Assembly (NCBI RefSeq): GCF_003945595.2
Contig: NW_024104668.1
Span: forward strand, 62,001-126,000
Length of the DNA stretch: 64,000 nucleotides
From: Pipra filicauda
Lineage: Eukaryota; Chordata; Aves; Passeriformes; Pipridae
Direction: 5' to 3'
Each line of letters starts with the position of its first letter. Position 1 is the stretch's first letter. The translations under genes and the position numbers were made by a program. Positions 1-13,900 of the stretch are shown here, piece by piece. The notes beneath the pieces are model-generated. The model saw only the letters and a list, made by a program, of their open reading frames with translations. It was not told the origin of the DNA and ran no database searches.

Positions 1-3000
1 AATCACTTTTGTAGTCATATATGGGGAACTAGACCTAGTTTTTTTGTATTACACTGTATGCCCAGTTTGACATGCTTTAATTTTCAAGACTACTGTGTAT
101 ATTGTAACAAGTTATGTTCTCTTGGCGATGCCTATTCCTATCACAATTTGATGAGTTTCCCATGAGGTTATCTGCTTTACATTTCTAAAGAATATATGCA
201 TCTGATATTGTAGTGGTGCCTTAAATCCCTTTTTTCCTTGGCTGCAAAATCTATGGGATTCTAGGTTTCACACATGCTCATGTTGCATGTAGGCAAAAAA
301 CAGGACAAACTTGCAATCAATTCAAAGGATCTGCTCATTTGCTTTGTTTCCAGTTTGAAACGAGGAGGGACGAGTGTTACGTACAAGTAATTTTTTGCGT
401 CTTTTCTCTAAAGACAACTTCTCAGTCTTGTTGAGATCCTATTGTTTTTGTTATTCTAGGCTTTTAGGTAGATATGAGGAAAACCCTTTCAGTTTATGCA
501 TAGTACCAATTTCCAGAGGTTTAATGTGTTACTTTTCTTATCTTGTCCTAGATAACTGTAAAAAGTTCCCACACAAATTAGTAAGATGTTTTCTGGCCAT
601 ATACTTGCTAAATTGCACTTGCCAATCAAGTCTCTGCAAGTATATGTAAGATGATGAAAAGTAGCTGAATAAAGCGTGCATCTGAAGATTCAGTTAATCA
701 GATAGAAAATTTTGGATTTTACAGAAGAAAATACACAATGTTTTAATTGAAACCCAGGATCTGATAAAAGCTGAAAAATAGATTTATACATGAACCAGAA
801 TATGAATTAAAGCTATTCTGTATCTTTATATGTGCAAATGATAATCACATTCTATATTGTGAAAAGTTTTAGGCTCACTCCATTCAGTTGCTCTTTCAAC
901 ACTAATTTTGGTATTTGCCTTCCCTAAAGAACTGAGGTCAGCAAAACTGTAACAGTATTCTTAGATACCCTTGTTTCACCTTTGGGAACTTCAGAATCTA
1001 CGATTTTGCTAATGTAAGTACATAGCATGTACTATCCTTGTATATATTCCTCTGGGGTTTTCTGAGAGGGAAGATGTGCTCACTGAACTTTATGGTATTT
1101 CTTATTTGCTACTTAAGTAATTTAGTAGTGATAATACTATCCTGGTTTCATTAAGCATACAAATACACATATCCATGTTTTTTACCTGCAATGAAGTTAC
1201 TGCCATATTCAAAGCACATAGGAGAGGAAGTAAAGGTGAGGAGAAGAAAGTATTTTGTCCTGGAACTCAGCATGACAGGCATAATTTTACTGTTACTCTT
1301 TCAGTGAGCTCCTGACACAGTCGGTCACTGTAAACTCTGAGCCTGAATCCAAATAATTAAGCCATTGACTTTGAAAAGACCTAAGCATGCTTTCATCTCA
1401 TGAATACTACTATTGATTTTGATGAGACTGTAGAAGTTTATGAAGTCATGGAGGTGCATAAGCTTTAGGATCCAAGCCTGAGGCCAGAGATAATCTCATT
1501 ATTTTTGTGTTTGAGGTTCTATAAGACAACAAAGGAACATACCTCACAATTCAGTTCATGTTTATCAAAACTATTTTCTTTTTATTATGTTTTCTTTCCA
1601 GGTATGGAATTCCAGTATTATCACAGTTAGAATGAAAATTGGCACAGGACATAATTTTGTCTTTGGCAAAGAAATATGTAATAAAGAAAACTAAACCAAC
1701 TCTTAGCCATATCAACACAAATATGCATGTGATGAATGTGTCAGAATATATTAGCTGTGTTCTACCTAAAGAATCATTAACAGCATTACTAATACTATGA
1801 TCACCCAGTGGAAGAAAAGATGTGAGAGTCTTTTCAAGTACTATGAATTTCTGAAGTTGAGTTAAACTGTCTTAAATTATTTCCTAATAGTTTAAGTATC
1901 ACAGGCAATTGTGTTAAAATCTAGGTGAGTTCGACCACTTTTTGACCCTAATAATTCATGATCTGAAACATATCCATCTACTGTGTGACTCAGTAACAGT
2001 TGTCTAGAGGACCTCATCTTGTTCTTGAATCATAAAATATAAATGAGAGAGGGAAGGCACAGGACTCCTTGACCTTTGTCAGGTTTTGTAAGAATCCAAG
2101 GGAGTATGTATGGATAACAACCATATGTCACAATCTCTGTGTCAGACTTAATAGCTCGCAGGTCATATTTATTTATGATACCTAAAAATGTTACACTAGA
2201 TCAAAGTGGGCACATTACCAAGGCATACCTCAAGTATTCATGCAAGCAAGATTTATTTCTTTCTTTTGTCTTTGCTGCATCAATATTGCAGTACTCTGTA
2301 CATTTAGACTGTCTAAAATATGGAAAGGGAAAATAGAAGCATTTTTTGTGCATTTCATATGGCTTCCTCTGATGCTTTATTGGGTCGGTTTTCAGTATAA
2401 AATCAGGTAATGTGGAATCTGATGTGTATTTGGAGAACACAGCTGGGCAAGTATGCCAGTTGACTATCTGCAAATGTCAGCATGAATTTAAGCTGGCCCT
2501 GGCGATGTCTAGGTGAAGGTGATTGGGGTTGTTTCTGCTCTATGGAGCTAAGAAATACTTGAGTTACCTGCTACAAAAAATCTCACATCCAATAACATTC
2601 TATCATTAATGGTAATCAGAAGAGATTCTTTGGTCTGAGCTCAGCTGAAAAAAAAAGCTGTTTTCCTACAAACCACACAAATTCTTGATTTGATTGCCAT
2701 TTTGACTGAAACAACTTGATTCTGTTGATATTAAAACTCTATTTCTGGGTCTGTCCTTTTTTTTTTTCTTATGAATAGCCTTTAAGTAAAAAGGGAACAC
2801 TGTAAAAGCTGGTAAAATTATGTGCCTGAAAGGTAAGACTTTCAATTTTTCCAAACTCTGTAGTTCTGTTTAACTCTCCATTTGATAAAAATGAATCTAT
2901 TACATTCTTAACAGCCATTATTTCCAAGTTAGGGCACAAATTCTCTCTATTTCTTTTATAATCTGAAATAAAAATATTGAAGTAGTTACAAAAGTCATAT

Positions 3001-4720
3001 GCTTAGTCCTCTTAAATGAAACCTCAAATTGCACGGTGTCCCTGTTTTGCTGAGTTTCAATGATTATCAGAGCTTTCAGGCATCATGGTAGAAATCTTTT
3101 AATGAACTGGTTTACTTCCTCTTTCTTTATATCATTTCTTTTTTAAAAAACAGTATTATCATTTCATTTTGTGCAAATTCCTATTTCAATTTGACCTTGA
3201 ATAAACCCAAAGCACATTTCAAATGAGGGACTGCAAATAAATACCTTAATCCCATAATTGATAAGTAAATTAAAATGATACAACAAAGTTGGAGGAGTAC
3301 TGCATGTTTGAATTTGAACACTTCTTTTGTTTTTGTCACCTATTATTGGGAACTTAGTATTAGATTGTTTTTTCTGCAGATTTTTACAGAACTGGAAGCT
3401 GATTTCAAATTTGATGGGTAGCATTTTAGTTGTATTTTTTATTACCACAAACCCTAACTGTCCATTTTAGTGGAGACCATACCCTTTTGCCATATGTTCT
3501 TTTGCTGTTATGTTTTTTCAAATATGTTGCTTCCAGACTGCATTTGAGTCCATGCAACGACTTGGCATTTAGTAGGAATAATTTTACTGGTCCAGATACA
3601 CAGCATTCCTAAGAAAATAATTTGTCCACGTCACAGGTCACAAGGAGCGAGCACTGCAGTCCTTGATTTGATGTCTGAGGCACTCAGAACTACCTGAAGA
3701 ATGTATGTTGACTGTGTGTTAAGTACAGGGAGCTAGAGAGAAAAAAAAGCAGCAAATAGAAGGAGAAACTAACCTCTGTCACAGGAGTAAAATAAAAGAA
3801 AATCTCAAGTTTTACCAAATCAAAGATAGAGCAGTGTTACTACTGAAAAACATCAGTGTTTTGATGGAGGCATTCTATATGCTAAAAAGAAATCACCAAA
3901 GTTGTTTTCATGCAATGAGGAGGAAAACTATTGGCAGGCACAGACATAGACGTGCTTCTGCATTAATTGACTACCTCTTTCTGCTGAAGTAGGAGCAGGC
4001 AATTAAAAGATTAATTACAACAGAGAGTGGTAATGTATTCAAAAGTCCTATAATAAGATCTCCGCACAAATGTTGACTTCTTTGGATGCAAATTCTTGTG
4101 TAGCACAAAGAAATAGTTATAATAAATAGAAGGCAGGCTGCTGACCTGTTTGAAGATTAAAAATATATAACATTTGACAATGACCTTATTATAATATAAA
4201 AAAGAGTGTTCATGAATTAGTTTAACTTTGTAAAACTATTCTTTAAAGTATTTTGGTGTGTTCCCTTCACCTGGTATCCCCCTCCTTAATGTGGACTTAT
4301 GAACTTAGGTTTTATTAGCATTAGTTTAATGCACCTTACTAAGAAATTCAGCAGCTGGGGAACAGCATGAATTTGTCAATGTAGGTAGGTTGGTTTGGAG
4401 TTGGCTTTCTCGTACATTTTACATGCTTTCTTTTCATTACTTTTATTTTTTAAGTACAGCTTATAATTTTCTTCATAATACCATTTTCAGCATTTCTTCT
4501 TAGCTTTTTTTATCAGTGCAGCACAGCTAGAAAAAAACTAAACATTTTATACTGATGGATTGATTTTAGAACAATGCATAATCTATTTTTCACTTTCTAG
4601 ACTCACCTTTCACTTCAGGACCTTTAAAATCGAATGTGGCATACCTGCCACTATATTTTTATCATAATGTTTAGATTTGGGTAACTGTGTGTGAATTAAA
4701 CTCCATTTGTAGTGAACTTC
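1..4720. other. AT-rich non-coding DNA, no gene recognised
   Basis: No repeat or gene that I can name is visible here. All open frames are short and lack coherent domain content. There are simple A and T runs, for example a T run near 2757-2768. One exon-like segment with a good acceptor at 1602 is reported as a finding. The block ends at the start of a solo LTR. Confidence 0.6.
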
Positions 4721-5390
4721 TGTGTTGGTTTTGGCTGGGATAAGAGCTAATTTTCTTCATAGCAGCTGCTATGGTTCTGTGTTTTGGATTTGTGACCAAA
4801 AGCAGTGCTGATAACATGGAGATGTTTTAGCCATTGCTGAGCATTGCTTACATAGCATAAAGGCCTTTCTTGCTCCTTACACCACCCACCAGTGAGTAGG
4901 CTGGAGATGCACAAGAATTTGAGAAGGGACACAACTGGAACAGATGACCCCAACTGACCAAAGAGTTATCCCATACCTTATGGAGTCATGCTCAGCACAT
5001 AAAGCTGAGGGAAGAAGGAGGAAGAGGGGGGATGTTCAGAGTAATTGCATTGGTCTTCTCTGGTTGTTGTTTTATGCGATGGAGCCCTGCTTTCCTGGGA
5101 CTGGCTGAACACCTACCTGCCCATGGGAAGTGTTGAATTAATTCTTTGTTTTGTTTTGGTTGCACACACGGCTTTTACTATCCCTATCAAACTGTATTCA
5201 TCTCAATCCACAGGTTTTCTCACTTGTACCCTTCCACTTCTCTTTCCCCCCCCTCCCTACCAGGAGGGAGGGAGGGAGGGAGGGAGGGAGGGAGTGAGTG
5301 AGTGAGTGAGTGAGTGAGTGAGTGAGTGAGTGAGTGAGTGAGTGAATGGTTGTGTGGGGCTGAGCTGCTAGCTGAGGTTAAGACAAGACA
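4721..5390 (+). mobile_element. Solo LTR of an avian endogenous retrovirus, family A
   Basis: This LTR starts with TGTGTTGGTTTTGGCTGGGA and ends with AAGACAAGACA, the TG...CA form of retroviral LTRs. Its body aligns by eye with three other full-length copies in the window (26231-26769, 34017-35279, 54100-54701). Shared blocks are TTTTGGATTTGTGACC, the CACAAGAA/GGACACA segment, and a downstream block reading TCTCAATCCACAGGTTTTCTCAC. A degenerate TATA-like ACATAAAG lies near 5000. No gag, pol or env follows or precedes it, so it is a solo LTR left by recombination. Flanks AACTTC and AACTCT are only loosely similar, so the target duplication is decayed. It carries an unusually long internal microsatellite. 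The family resembles abundant avian ERVs; the exact Repbase name is not claimed. Confidence 0.85.
5264..5345 (+). repeat. Compound GGGA/GTGA microsatellite inside the LTR
   Basis: About seven GGGA-type units pass directly into about thirteen uninterrupted GTGA units (roughly 5294-5345). Sister LTR copies have only two or three GTGA units at this spot, for example GGAGTGAGTGAGCAG near 10880 and AAGTGAGTGAGTGG near 35229. The tract therefore grew from a short seed present in the LTR itself. The lack of interruptions suggests recent slippage. Confidence 0.95.
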
Positions 5391-8300
5391 AACTCTAAAT
5401 GAAGGATGAACATTTCAGACATTGACTTTACTCATAAATGAAGTGGATAAGGTTAAGTACAAAATCTATATTCAATTTTCTGTTGTTTCTAGTTTTACAT
5501 AACTTGAATAATAACTAAAAAAAAAGTATATAAAATCTTATCCTTGCCTCTACTACATTTATTCATACTATCCATTTCTATGAATTAACTGAATTTTACT
5601 TTAATTTTATAATAGGGTGGTTGGATTTTTCTTACGAATATGCGCATTATGATATAAGAAAACCCAAAGGTTTTCGTATCCGTATTAAGTATGGTCCAGA
5701 AGATTTAGATTGAATCCAGTCTCTACAACTTTATTTATAACAGTCATCAAAGGAAGGTATATAGATATCCTGTCTTTGACTGTTGCTGGACGTCAGTAAG
5801 TTCATGAACCATGCCAAAATATGTTTTAAATAGTAAAGAAAAATTACTAAATACTCGTCTGAACTATTTAGTTAATTTTTGTCAGTGATTTGTGGAGGTT
5901 TCGTCGGCTTCATGACAGCTTCATAGTACATCAGCATGTGGTTGTTTGCAGCTGTGGAACAGCTAAACCAAAAAATTAATAGCTTTGCATCTTAATATTT
6001 TTTTTATCCTCATTTTTACATAACTGCATTACTTGAAATAGTTCTTTTAAACTTCGAGAAGAAAAACACTAGGTAATGTGCGTCTCAGATCATAGTATCT
6101 TTCTAATTGCTTGAAAAAATTAAAATAGGGACCTGCACATTTAAGTTCTGCATGAAGAGTTTTCAAAAAGAGCAGAATAAGCCTAAGTAAAATTAAAGTT
6201 TAACCAATATTCCCTTAGATGCAGTTCTTCTATTGTCTCTATAACATACACCTTAAGCATATGTAATGACCGGTTACCAGGTGCCTTGAAAAGTAAGAGT
6301 TATGGATGCAATACTCTTCAGTCCTGTTTGTCTTCAGTCCTTCATGTGTCCACATCACCAAAAAAAAAAAAAAAAAAGTAAAATGAACATTTTAATGAAC
6401 CAACCTAGCTTATTAGCAAGCAATATCTAGATTACTGTTGCCAATTGCATAATACAAATATATGGTATAAGGTAACACTCCTTTCCTTCAGAGTGCTAAT
6501 CAGCATTGCCACTTCCTTTTGCTGATTACTAGTGAGGAAAAGTAGACCGAGTAATATTTAGCTAGTGAGAACTCTGGACTAACATTTGCTTGTCTCGTGT
6601 ACACATGACCACTGCATCTTTTGACTGTGATGACATGTGCTCTTGTCAAGGCACTATGTTGTTGGGAGAAACATTTTCTATCTCTGTGAAGATACAGTTA
6701 GTGAGCTTATCCTTCTGATCTTTATTTCTTTCAAATAAGTGACTTTAGTTGTTATTGCTTATTTTCTGCCTGTGATTCCAGCAAACACCTGAAGTACAGC
6801 ATATCTTGTATCTTTATTAGATATTTTTAGCGTAAATGTTCTATTTACTATGTATTGGGGGTTTTTTTTGGTCCTGCATTCTCCCCTCCTACCACATCCT
6901 CAGTCTGAATAAATGGAAAGGGACCTCAAGGTACAAAACATATTTTAACTAGACTCTCAAAATTTCATATCTGTAGTTAGCAAATATACAAATAAAATCA
7001 ATATCTCTTTTTAAAAACAAAGGGGAAAAAATTCTCTATTTCTTAAACACATTAAAAAAGATACATTTAATACAGAAAGCAAAATATATATTAAAAATAT
7101 ATATTCTCTGAAATTCTGAATCATATGTCAGAATATGATAAATTTTATTTTTCAGCATCAGTGTACTTTCACAGGGCAAACAAAAAACGCAACTTGAGAA
7201 AGATGTCTGCAGCTCACAGAACATATCACTGCAGGCAAAATGTTTTACCTAGATACAGTAGTTTTATATCAACCTTTATTTAAAGTTGTTTAGGAATCTG
7301 GGATATAAACTCACAGGCCTTTTACATAGAAATAATTTGTTTTTTTCTCTGCAATTGGAACTTTCTGTAGCGTTCAAGCTTGCATCCAACTTGGTTGTAC
7401 CATGGTCTAGAATTTGGCAGTATGTCCTGGAATTCTGTACAGAACAAAAATAAAAATTATCAGGTAGTAGAAATGTAAATTCCCTACAGTAGCACACTGT
7501 GTTGAATCATATTGCTTTATTTCATTTTGTTCTCTCTCTTTGCATCAGTACAGATCAAAGAGACACATGAAGTCAAAACCTTTCCCCCCCCAAAAAAGCT
7601 ATGACCCATCTAAGACGTTACAATGTAGCCATGTGCCATCTGGAAACCTGCACCAGGTACACTTCTGTACCACACGCATAACTGAAAAACAAGAAGACAC
7701 TCTATTTTTAATGTTTTTATGAAAAGTAAAGTGATTATTCTTTTTTATCTCTTATATTTAAAGGAAAAATGTTATTCTTCATGCACTACAGATAAGATTG
7801 CTACTTGCTACAGCCTGTTTGTGTGATTAGTCAGCTTAACAAATCACCTTTCTAGCTGATATATCTTACTGGGATTCAAGCCGGACTGCAAAACAATTAG
7901 GTGATTGTGGGTTTTGCTTAACCTTACCAAGTAACCTGGTTAGACAACATACCCAAATTAGAAGTATTTCACATCAGAAACAGCACAGCCACTCAGAATA
8001 TATTTGAAGGAATTATAAACCAGAGACTCAGTTCCCTGCTCTTTTACTTACTGTCAGTCTGTTTTTGGAACTGTGCGAACAATTCAGCTTTCAGGAGGAT
8101 GAATGAAGTATGCCTTCACACTTTGCATCAAGTAATTATTTCTTCAAAATAAAATATTCAGAATGTTTATCTTCCTCTACGCCTAAATAAAATACCAAAA
8201 TAACTGTAAGTAAAATGGCTTGTCACAAACTCTCTTGTGTTGCTGAAATGGCAGACAGAAAGTGAAAACTCAAATATGGTTAGTTTGATAAAAGAGACAT

Positions 8301-10789
8301 CATAAAATAGACTGTGGCTATTTCTGTACTTTTAAGTTCCTCATATAAAGGATAATAACAATAAGCTCCAGTCTTTTCAAAATCTTGGATTATCTAAAAT
8401 AATTAAAAATGGTAATATAAATAATTTACTTTTAAAGACTAGGAATGAAAAGCCTGGGGATTTTGTTCTCTGCTGGACAGTCTGACACACATAATACAAA
8501 AAAATATTTTGGTACAGCTCTAAGAGGAGCTTGACCACAGAAGCTTGATATAACCTTGCATTTGCCAGTCTGTACTCCTAGATAGCCCGAATAGTTACTA
8601 ATGTAGATCTAAGTATGAAAATTTTTATGTTATGAAAAGGTAATTAAATCAAGAAGTTAGCATGTATCTAGATTCTCGAAGTACCATGACCTTTTTTTTT
8701 CTGCCCAAATTAATACTTGAGATTTAAAGGTAACACTTCTTATGGCATATCAATTTCAACAATTATCATTAAAGGTTTCTCTATTTTAAAGTTTTACTAT
8801 GAAGTGGTTTTCCTTTAGATGGAGGAGAGAAGATGGTGCAGAAACAACATTCTTTAAACTTTCAGAACTATGAGTTTCAAAATTGTGTGTGATCTCTGCA
8901 AAGCTTGCAGGAAGAGCATTTCACTTCAATGTGGGCAAAATTTCTTCTTCTCAAAGTCAATATTCCTCCTTATTGTTCCTGATTCATGGAAAACTATTGA
9001 GAGATGGGGTAAAAGCATGCAAGTTCCTGTGCTTTCTGTACAGATGGCATTCCTGTATGTCCCTTAGACCAGATATAGGTACATCTTGTCCCAGTTTTCA
9101 CAAAGTCATACTAGAATCTGCAGTTTCCCTAAAACTGAATGGAGGGGAGGGTGGAGATCATAGTATTTGAAGGGAAGAAGCAATTTAACGCAAAGTCACT
9201 ATGTCAGAACCGTCCTGTTTTTAAATGATAGTTACATACTGTTAGTCTGGACTGCACAGTGTTTTTTGGATATCTGTTCTTGACAGATTTTTTACTGTGT
9301 TTGTGTGGATAGCTGGTTTGTTGGTTTGGTGGCTGAAATAAAAAAAAAACTTTTTTTCCTTTTTTGCAAGTCACACAGAATATCTCATTTGACCCAAATG
9401 AAATGTATAAATTTGCAGATATTTCACAGATCTATTTCTTCTGTGAGTAAATCACTCTGTTCAGAAACAGTTCAGATGACTTTGACCTTGAACAAAGAAA
9501 TTATTCATCTGAAAATTTGGTCCCAATCCTGACTAGCATTGCACAGTATTAGACTCCTGAAGTCCAAATATACTAAGTTTAATTACTTTGTTTCATATCT
9601 TTTGAATAATATACATTCCTAGGAAACTACTGGGTACAAAGCACAGCAACTCCATTGTTTAACGAGTAAGGTTACTATGGTGGTTGAAGTCCTTTTTACT
9701 ATGCTTTAGTGTCCTTCAGGGACCCTGGTGAGAATCTTGGCTTTAATATTCAAAGCTCTTTATGCGACTAGACCGTACCATTTCAGACTGGATAACATTT
9801 TCTCTTCCTCAGGTTAACCCTGATTATTGGTGTGACCTGATGATAGAAGTGTAGAAAATTGCAGAAATATTGTGATGAATGTTAATTTTGACCTTTCTTC
9901 TCCACTGAAATATCCTGTCAATTTTATTAAGGAGGACTTCTAAAGGTTGAAGAGTTTTTTGTTGTTATAGAGAATAAATGCACATTATTTATTTGATTTT
10001 GTTTATGATATGCAGGTAGCATTCACAACATCTCTGACGAGCATCAGATTTTGACAACAATTTGTCACAATACCAGAGGAGGTGGGGGAGAAGTTGGTAA
10101 AATATGTTCTTAATTTGACTTCATAGATATCTTGATATGTTGTCTGGAAATCAGGCAAGATTTCAGCAATTTTGTCTTTCACTGGAATATCAGATCTATT
10201 AGAAAACAATAGGAGTCAGCGCTGCATTCCCTGAGGCTTCTCATGCATCTGATTTCCCTCTCAGTAACCTTTCAAAATCAGTCACAGATGCTCTTATTCT
10301 AGATTATAGTGGCATCTAACCTTTGTAAACTTGGACACTGGAGAGAATTAAAAAAGCAGAGTGTAAAAAGAGATACGATCTTCCATTTCAAAATGTTATC
10401 ATTTCTGAAAGCAGCAACTATTTCATGACCTATAAAGTTCAAAGTTGTGCTAGCTTACTTTTCCCTTCTCTTTTCTAATCTTTTAACCTTGATCATTGCT
10501 TATGCTTGTTCATATTAGTTCTTAATTTCTCACTTTTTATATGTTTTTTAAAATGCAGAAAAATGGGTGCTCTGTAGAAATACACTGAACTACTTTAATT
10601 AAATGCAGTGGGCTAATACCCTTACTACTGCAGAATTTAATTAGAATCTGGTAGAACTATTTGCAGTAACAGAGTTCATTCTCTCTGGTTCTTAAAAACA
10701 CTGGCTTTTTTAACAAAGGGGCATAATAACATATCATATTTAGCAGATGACCAAAATAGTAAAATTGGGCAAACTTTCTATGTATCTTT
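5391..10789. other. AT-rich non-coding DNA, no gene recognised
   Basis: I see no identifiable transposon or gene. Small features are an 18-base A run at 6360-6377 and several short A or T runs. One minus-strand segment at 10003-10195 has exon-like properties and is listed separately. Open frames such as those near 7540 and 8870 look like chance frames. Confidence 0.55.
10003..10195 (-). other. Exon-like segment, unidentified (tentative)
   Basis: On the minus strand a pyrimidine-rich acceptor (TTGTTTTCTAATAG) is followed at once by 63 open codons ending in TAA at 10005-10003. The peptide begins SDIPVKDKIAEILPDFQ and has a mixed, soluble-looking composition rather than the low-complexity residues typical of AT-rich noise. 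I cannot match it to a family. A frame of this length occurs by chance often enough in such DNA, so this is a weak call. It could be a terminal exon, part of a pseudogene, or nothing. Confidence 0.15.
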
Positions 10790-10934
10790 ACAGTTGCTTT
10801 ACCTATTAAATGCTGTTTATCTCAACCCATGAATTTTCTCACTTTTATCCTTTCCATTCTCTTTCCCATCCCACTGAGAAGGAGTGAGTGAGCAGCTGGG
10901 TGGGGCTGAGCTGACTACCCACAACATTTAGACA
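10790..10934 (+). mobile_element. Truncated LTR 3' end, family A
   Basis: Only the R/U5-like end of the family A LTR is present. It contains the ATTAAA signal near 10805, then TTATCTCAACCCATGAATTTTCTCAC, the pyrimidine block CCATTCTCTTTCCCATCCCAC, GAGTGAGTGAGCAGCTGG, and GTGGGGCTGAGCTGA, ending in TTTAGACA. The 5' part that should contain the TGTG start and TATA region is missing. It is either 5'-truncated or has diverged beyond recognition. It serves as an internal reference showing the short, unexpanded GTGA seed. Confidence 0.75.
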
Positions 10935-13900
10935 GTAGTCCATAACCTAAGCCAGAACTGTCACCATAGCTACCAAAAGGACAGCATGATCAAAACATTA
11001 TCTAAAAATTAAAAAAAAAAAAGTCAAAATACAAAACCACCTAAAACTTGCTATAATTCTTAGGTTCTAATATGAGCATCTCCAAGCCAAGTATGTACAA
11101 GGGTCTAATAAAAGAAAATATGCCTTCAGAATTGTAGTTTTCCTGATAAATATCACTCGATATATATGAAAAGAAACAAAAGCCCCAAATAACTACAAAA
11201 ACAAACAAACAAAACCTAAACCACAACCCCACTTCTGTTTAAAATTTTGCTTAGAAAATAAAGGAGGAACACCAGATAGATGGAGAAAACTGCCTTTTTC
11301 TTTTGACTTGTTTCCATTTTGAGCAGATTCATCATCTCTTTGCCTGGTGCCACGGTCAGCACATCTAGAGAGTACGAAGGTAGAAACAGCTCGAGATTAA
11401 TCCCTTGGGAAGAGACTTTCTAAACTTCATAGATTCTTGTTGCAGTGTGTTAGCCATCTTTAAAGGTCTCTCTGTCATCTTTCAGCCATACTCCTGTTAC
11501 CTTCTATTTCATACAATAATAAAATGGGAGAAGAAAATGTGTCAGCAGGTAGATAATGCTGTGGGTGAAGTCATACCCTTATTGCAGTGTTTATACCAAG
11601 TAGAGGAAGCTTGTCTTATTTTATCCTTTCTTTTTTTCCCCCCATTTTTTAGCTGTTCGAATGTTTTATCCAATTACTGCCATAATTTCTTGAGTTAGAG
11701 TTTGTTCATACAAAATTTGTGAATAAAGATCTACCATGTAGCTATCTTTTCTTTCTGAATGTTTTCTTTCTCCTTTCTGTGGCTTTTCTGTAGTTTTTAT
11801 TCCAAAGTTTAATCCTGTTGTCTATGGATCGCAATGATGACAGGTGGGAAGAACTGGCAGAAGGTAATCTTATACAGGCATCATGCATCTATTGCTACTG
11901 CAAAATTTTCACTTTAGAATTCATTTGTGGTATCTTCTGCAATTCCTGTAGGAATGGTAAATGATGTATGAAATGAAACATTTTTGTTGACTGATTTTAC
12001 TGAGAATTCAGAGAATGATGTTGTAGTCACTACTGAGGCATATTTATCTTATTTGCCATAATACTCGATATTAAGACAAGCTGTCAAAAGTTTACTTGGA
12101 TAAAAACTGTTAGAGAATGAGGGTAAGGGATTTTTAGGGCAAATAGACTATTCTCAGGAAAATCAAAAGAAAAGTAAAGCAGTATTGTCACTGAACAACC
12201 CAGCTGTTAGACTTCATCTTGGAAGTAGGTCACCTTTTCTGAAGAAGGATGAGATTGCCCTAGAGATGGAGCAATTTAAGGTTAAGGCAATATCAGGTGT
12301 TAAAAATCCATATTAGAAATGAAGTTTGCACCTATTATGAGAAGCAGAGGTCAGAGACTATAATATCATGTAATTTTAGTTATGATTACAACAAAAACAG
12401 AAAATTCAACCAGATTAAGAGCTTAATGCTTATTTTCTATATGTAAATCATTGTGTTCTGTAATTTGCTTTTCTCTTTCTCTTGAATTAGACCCTCAAAA
12501 GTTTTTCGTTTTGAACTACTGAGAGATGTAGACTCAAAGCAACCTACTGGCAATAGGCTAGCTTTTCTTCAGCTTGTGTGAACCCCTAAGACTTCAAGAC
12601 TGTATGAAGAGTAGGTTTAAAACCATTGTTTTGTGGTAGTGTGTCTTACTGTTTTAAAAAGTAACAAAAATGGTGAAGTATTTTCTTTTAAAGGTGAGTG
12701 AACACACATACATGCAGAAATACTGACATCTGCATTCAAATTTTCTGATATAATCTGCTCACTTGATCTACTCAGATTTACTTTCATCTTCACAGCAGCT
12801 GTGACTAGTATCATTACTGTTGAGGTCCTTTACTTACTGGTCTTACTTGTGTTCTCCGTTGTTGCTCTTTTGACCTCTGCACTTGAAACTGTCAGTGCTG
12901 AGAACTGACAAGTTTTTGCAGAACCAAAGTCAAAGACTTATTTCTCTGCTTCCTCACTATAATTATTTCTTCTCACCTGCTTTAAATCAGAGATTAGAAA
13001 AAGAAGTGACACAAAGTATGCATCAGTTCAACAAATAACTCATGATGCAGCTACGATTTTGTTGGTGATGTCTTTCTGCCAAGGCATTAGATTTGTTTTA
13101 CAGGGGAGAACGCTGCTCCATTTAGTATAGGAGTAGAAGCACTGATCTCTGGGTTCTTTTTCCCTTCCCTGAAGATTTTCAGTAGAACTTTGGTAACTTC
13201 ATTATCATATCCGTAAAGCAGTCAATATATCTTACCATTTTTAATGATATTTGGAATATTTACTGTGGAAATTACCTCCCTAGTTTCTTCATGAAAAAGA
13301 TCTAATTATAAGAGAACAAATATGGTGAAACAGAGAAATGTGGAAGTGTCCCCACTTTTCTTCAGAATGGTCATTTTTATTGGGTTAAGCTTTCTGGAAA
13401 ATACACATTGCCCATGTTTTCTGGAGTCTCAGGGGTTAAACAGAAATCTGCTATCAAAGACATGGAAGATTATCCAGAAGATAGTTTGTTTTCTCATTTT
13501 TCACAAGAAAGTGAAAAAAATGTATAGGCTTCCATCCTTGACTGTTCTTAACCAGAATAGTTAGAACAGAAAGGAAAAATACTTTATGAATTTTAACTTC
13601 TCTTATGTAAGTAGAAGAACAAAGCAAACCTGTTTAAATACAGAACAAGTGCTCACCTTTTCAAGTAACCAGGCCATAACAAGCAAATTTTTATCTTTTT
13701 TTTTATCTGTGATGAGGACATAGTTACTTAACACCTGAAAAGAAAGTATAATGAAAACATTTTTTTAATTCTTCTTGTTGTCCCATAGTTTCATCTCTCT
13801 TTATTTTTTTCTCTTTTCATCTTAAGGCGTATTTTTCCTGTTCTTCACTTAGTAATAGCAGATGCTGTACTCTGATAAACTTTGTCTCATTAAGTGTTAG

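Noticed and set aside
6360..6377. 18-base A run as the tail of a retroposed gene or SINE
   Set aside because: The upstream sequence shows no gene, no tRNA- or 7SL-like promoter boxes, and no flanking duplication that I could see.
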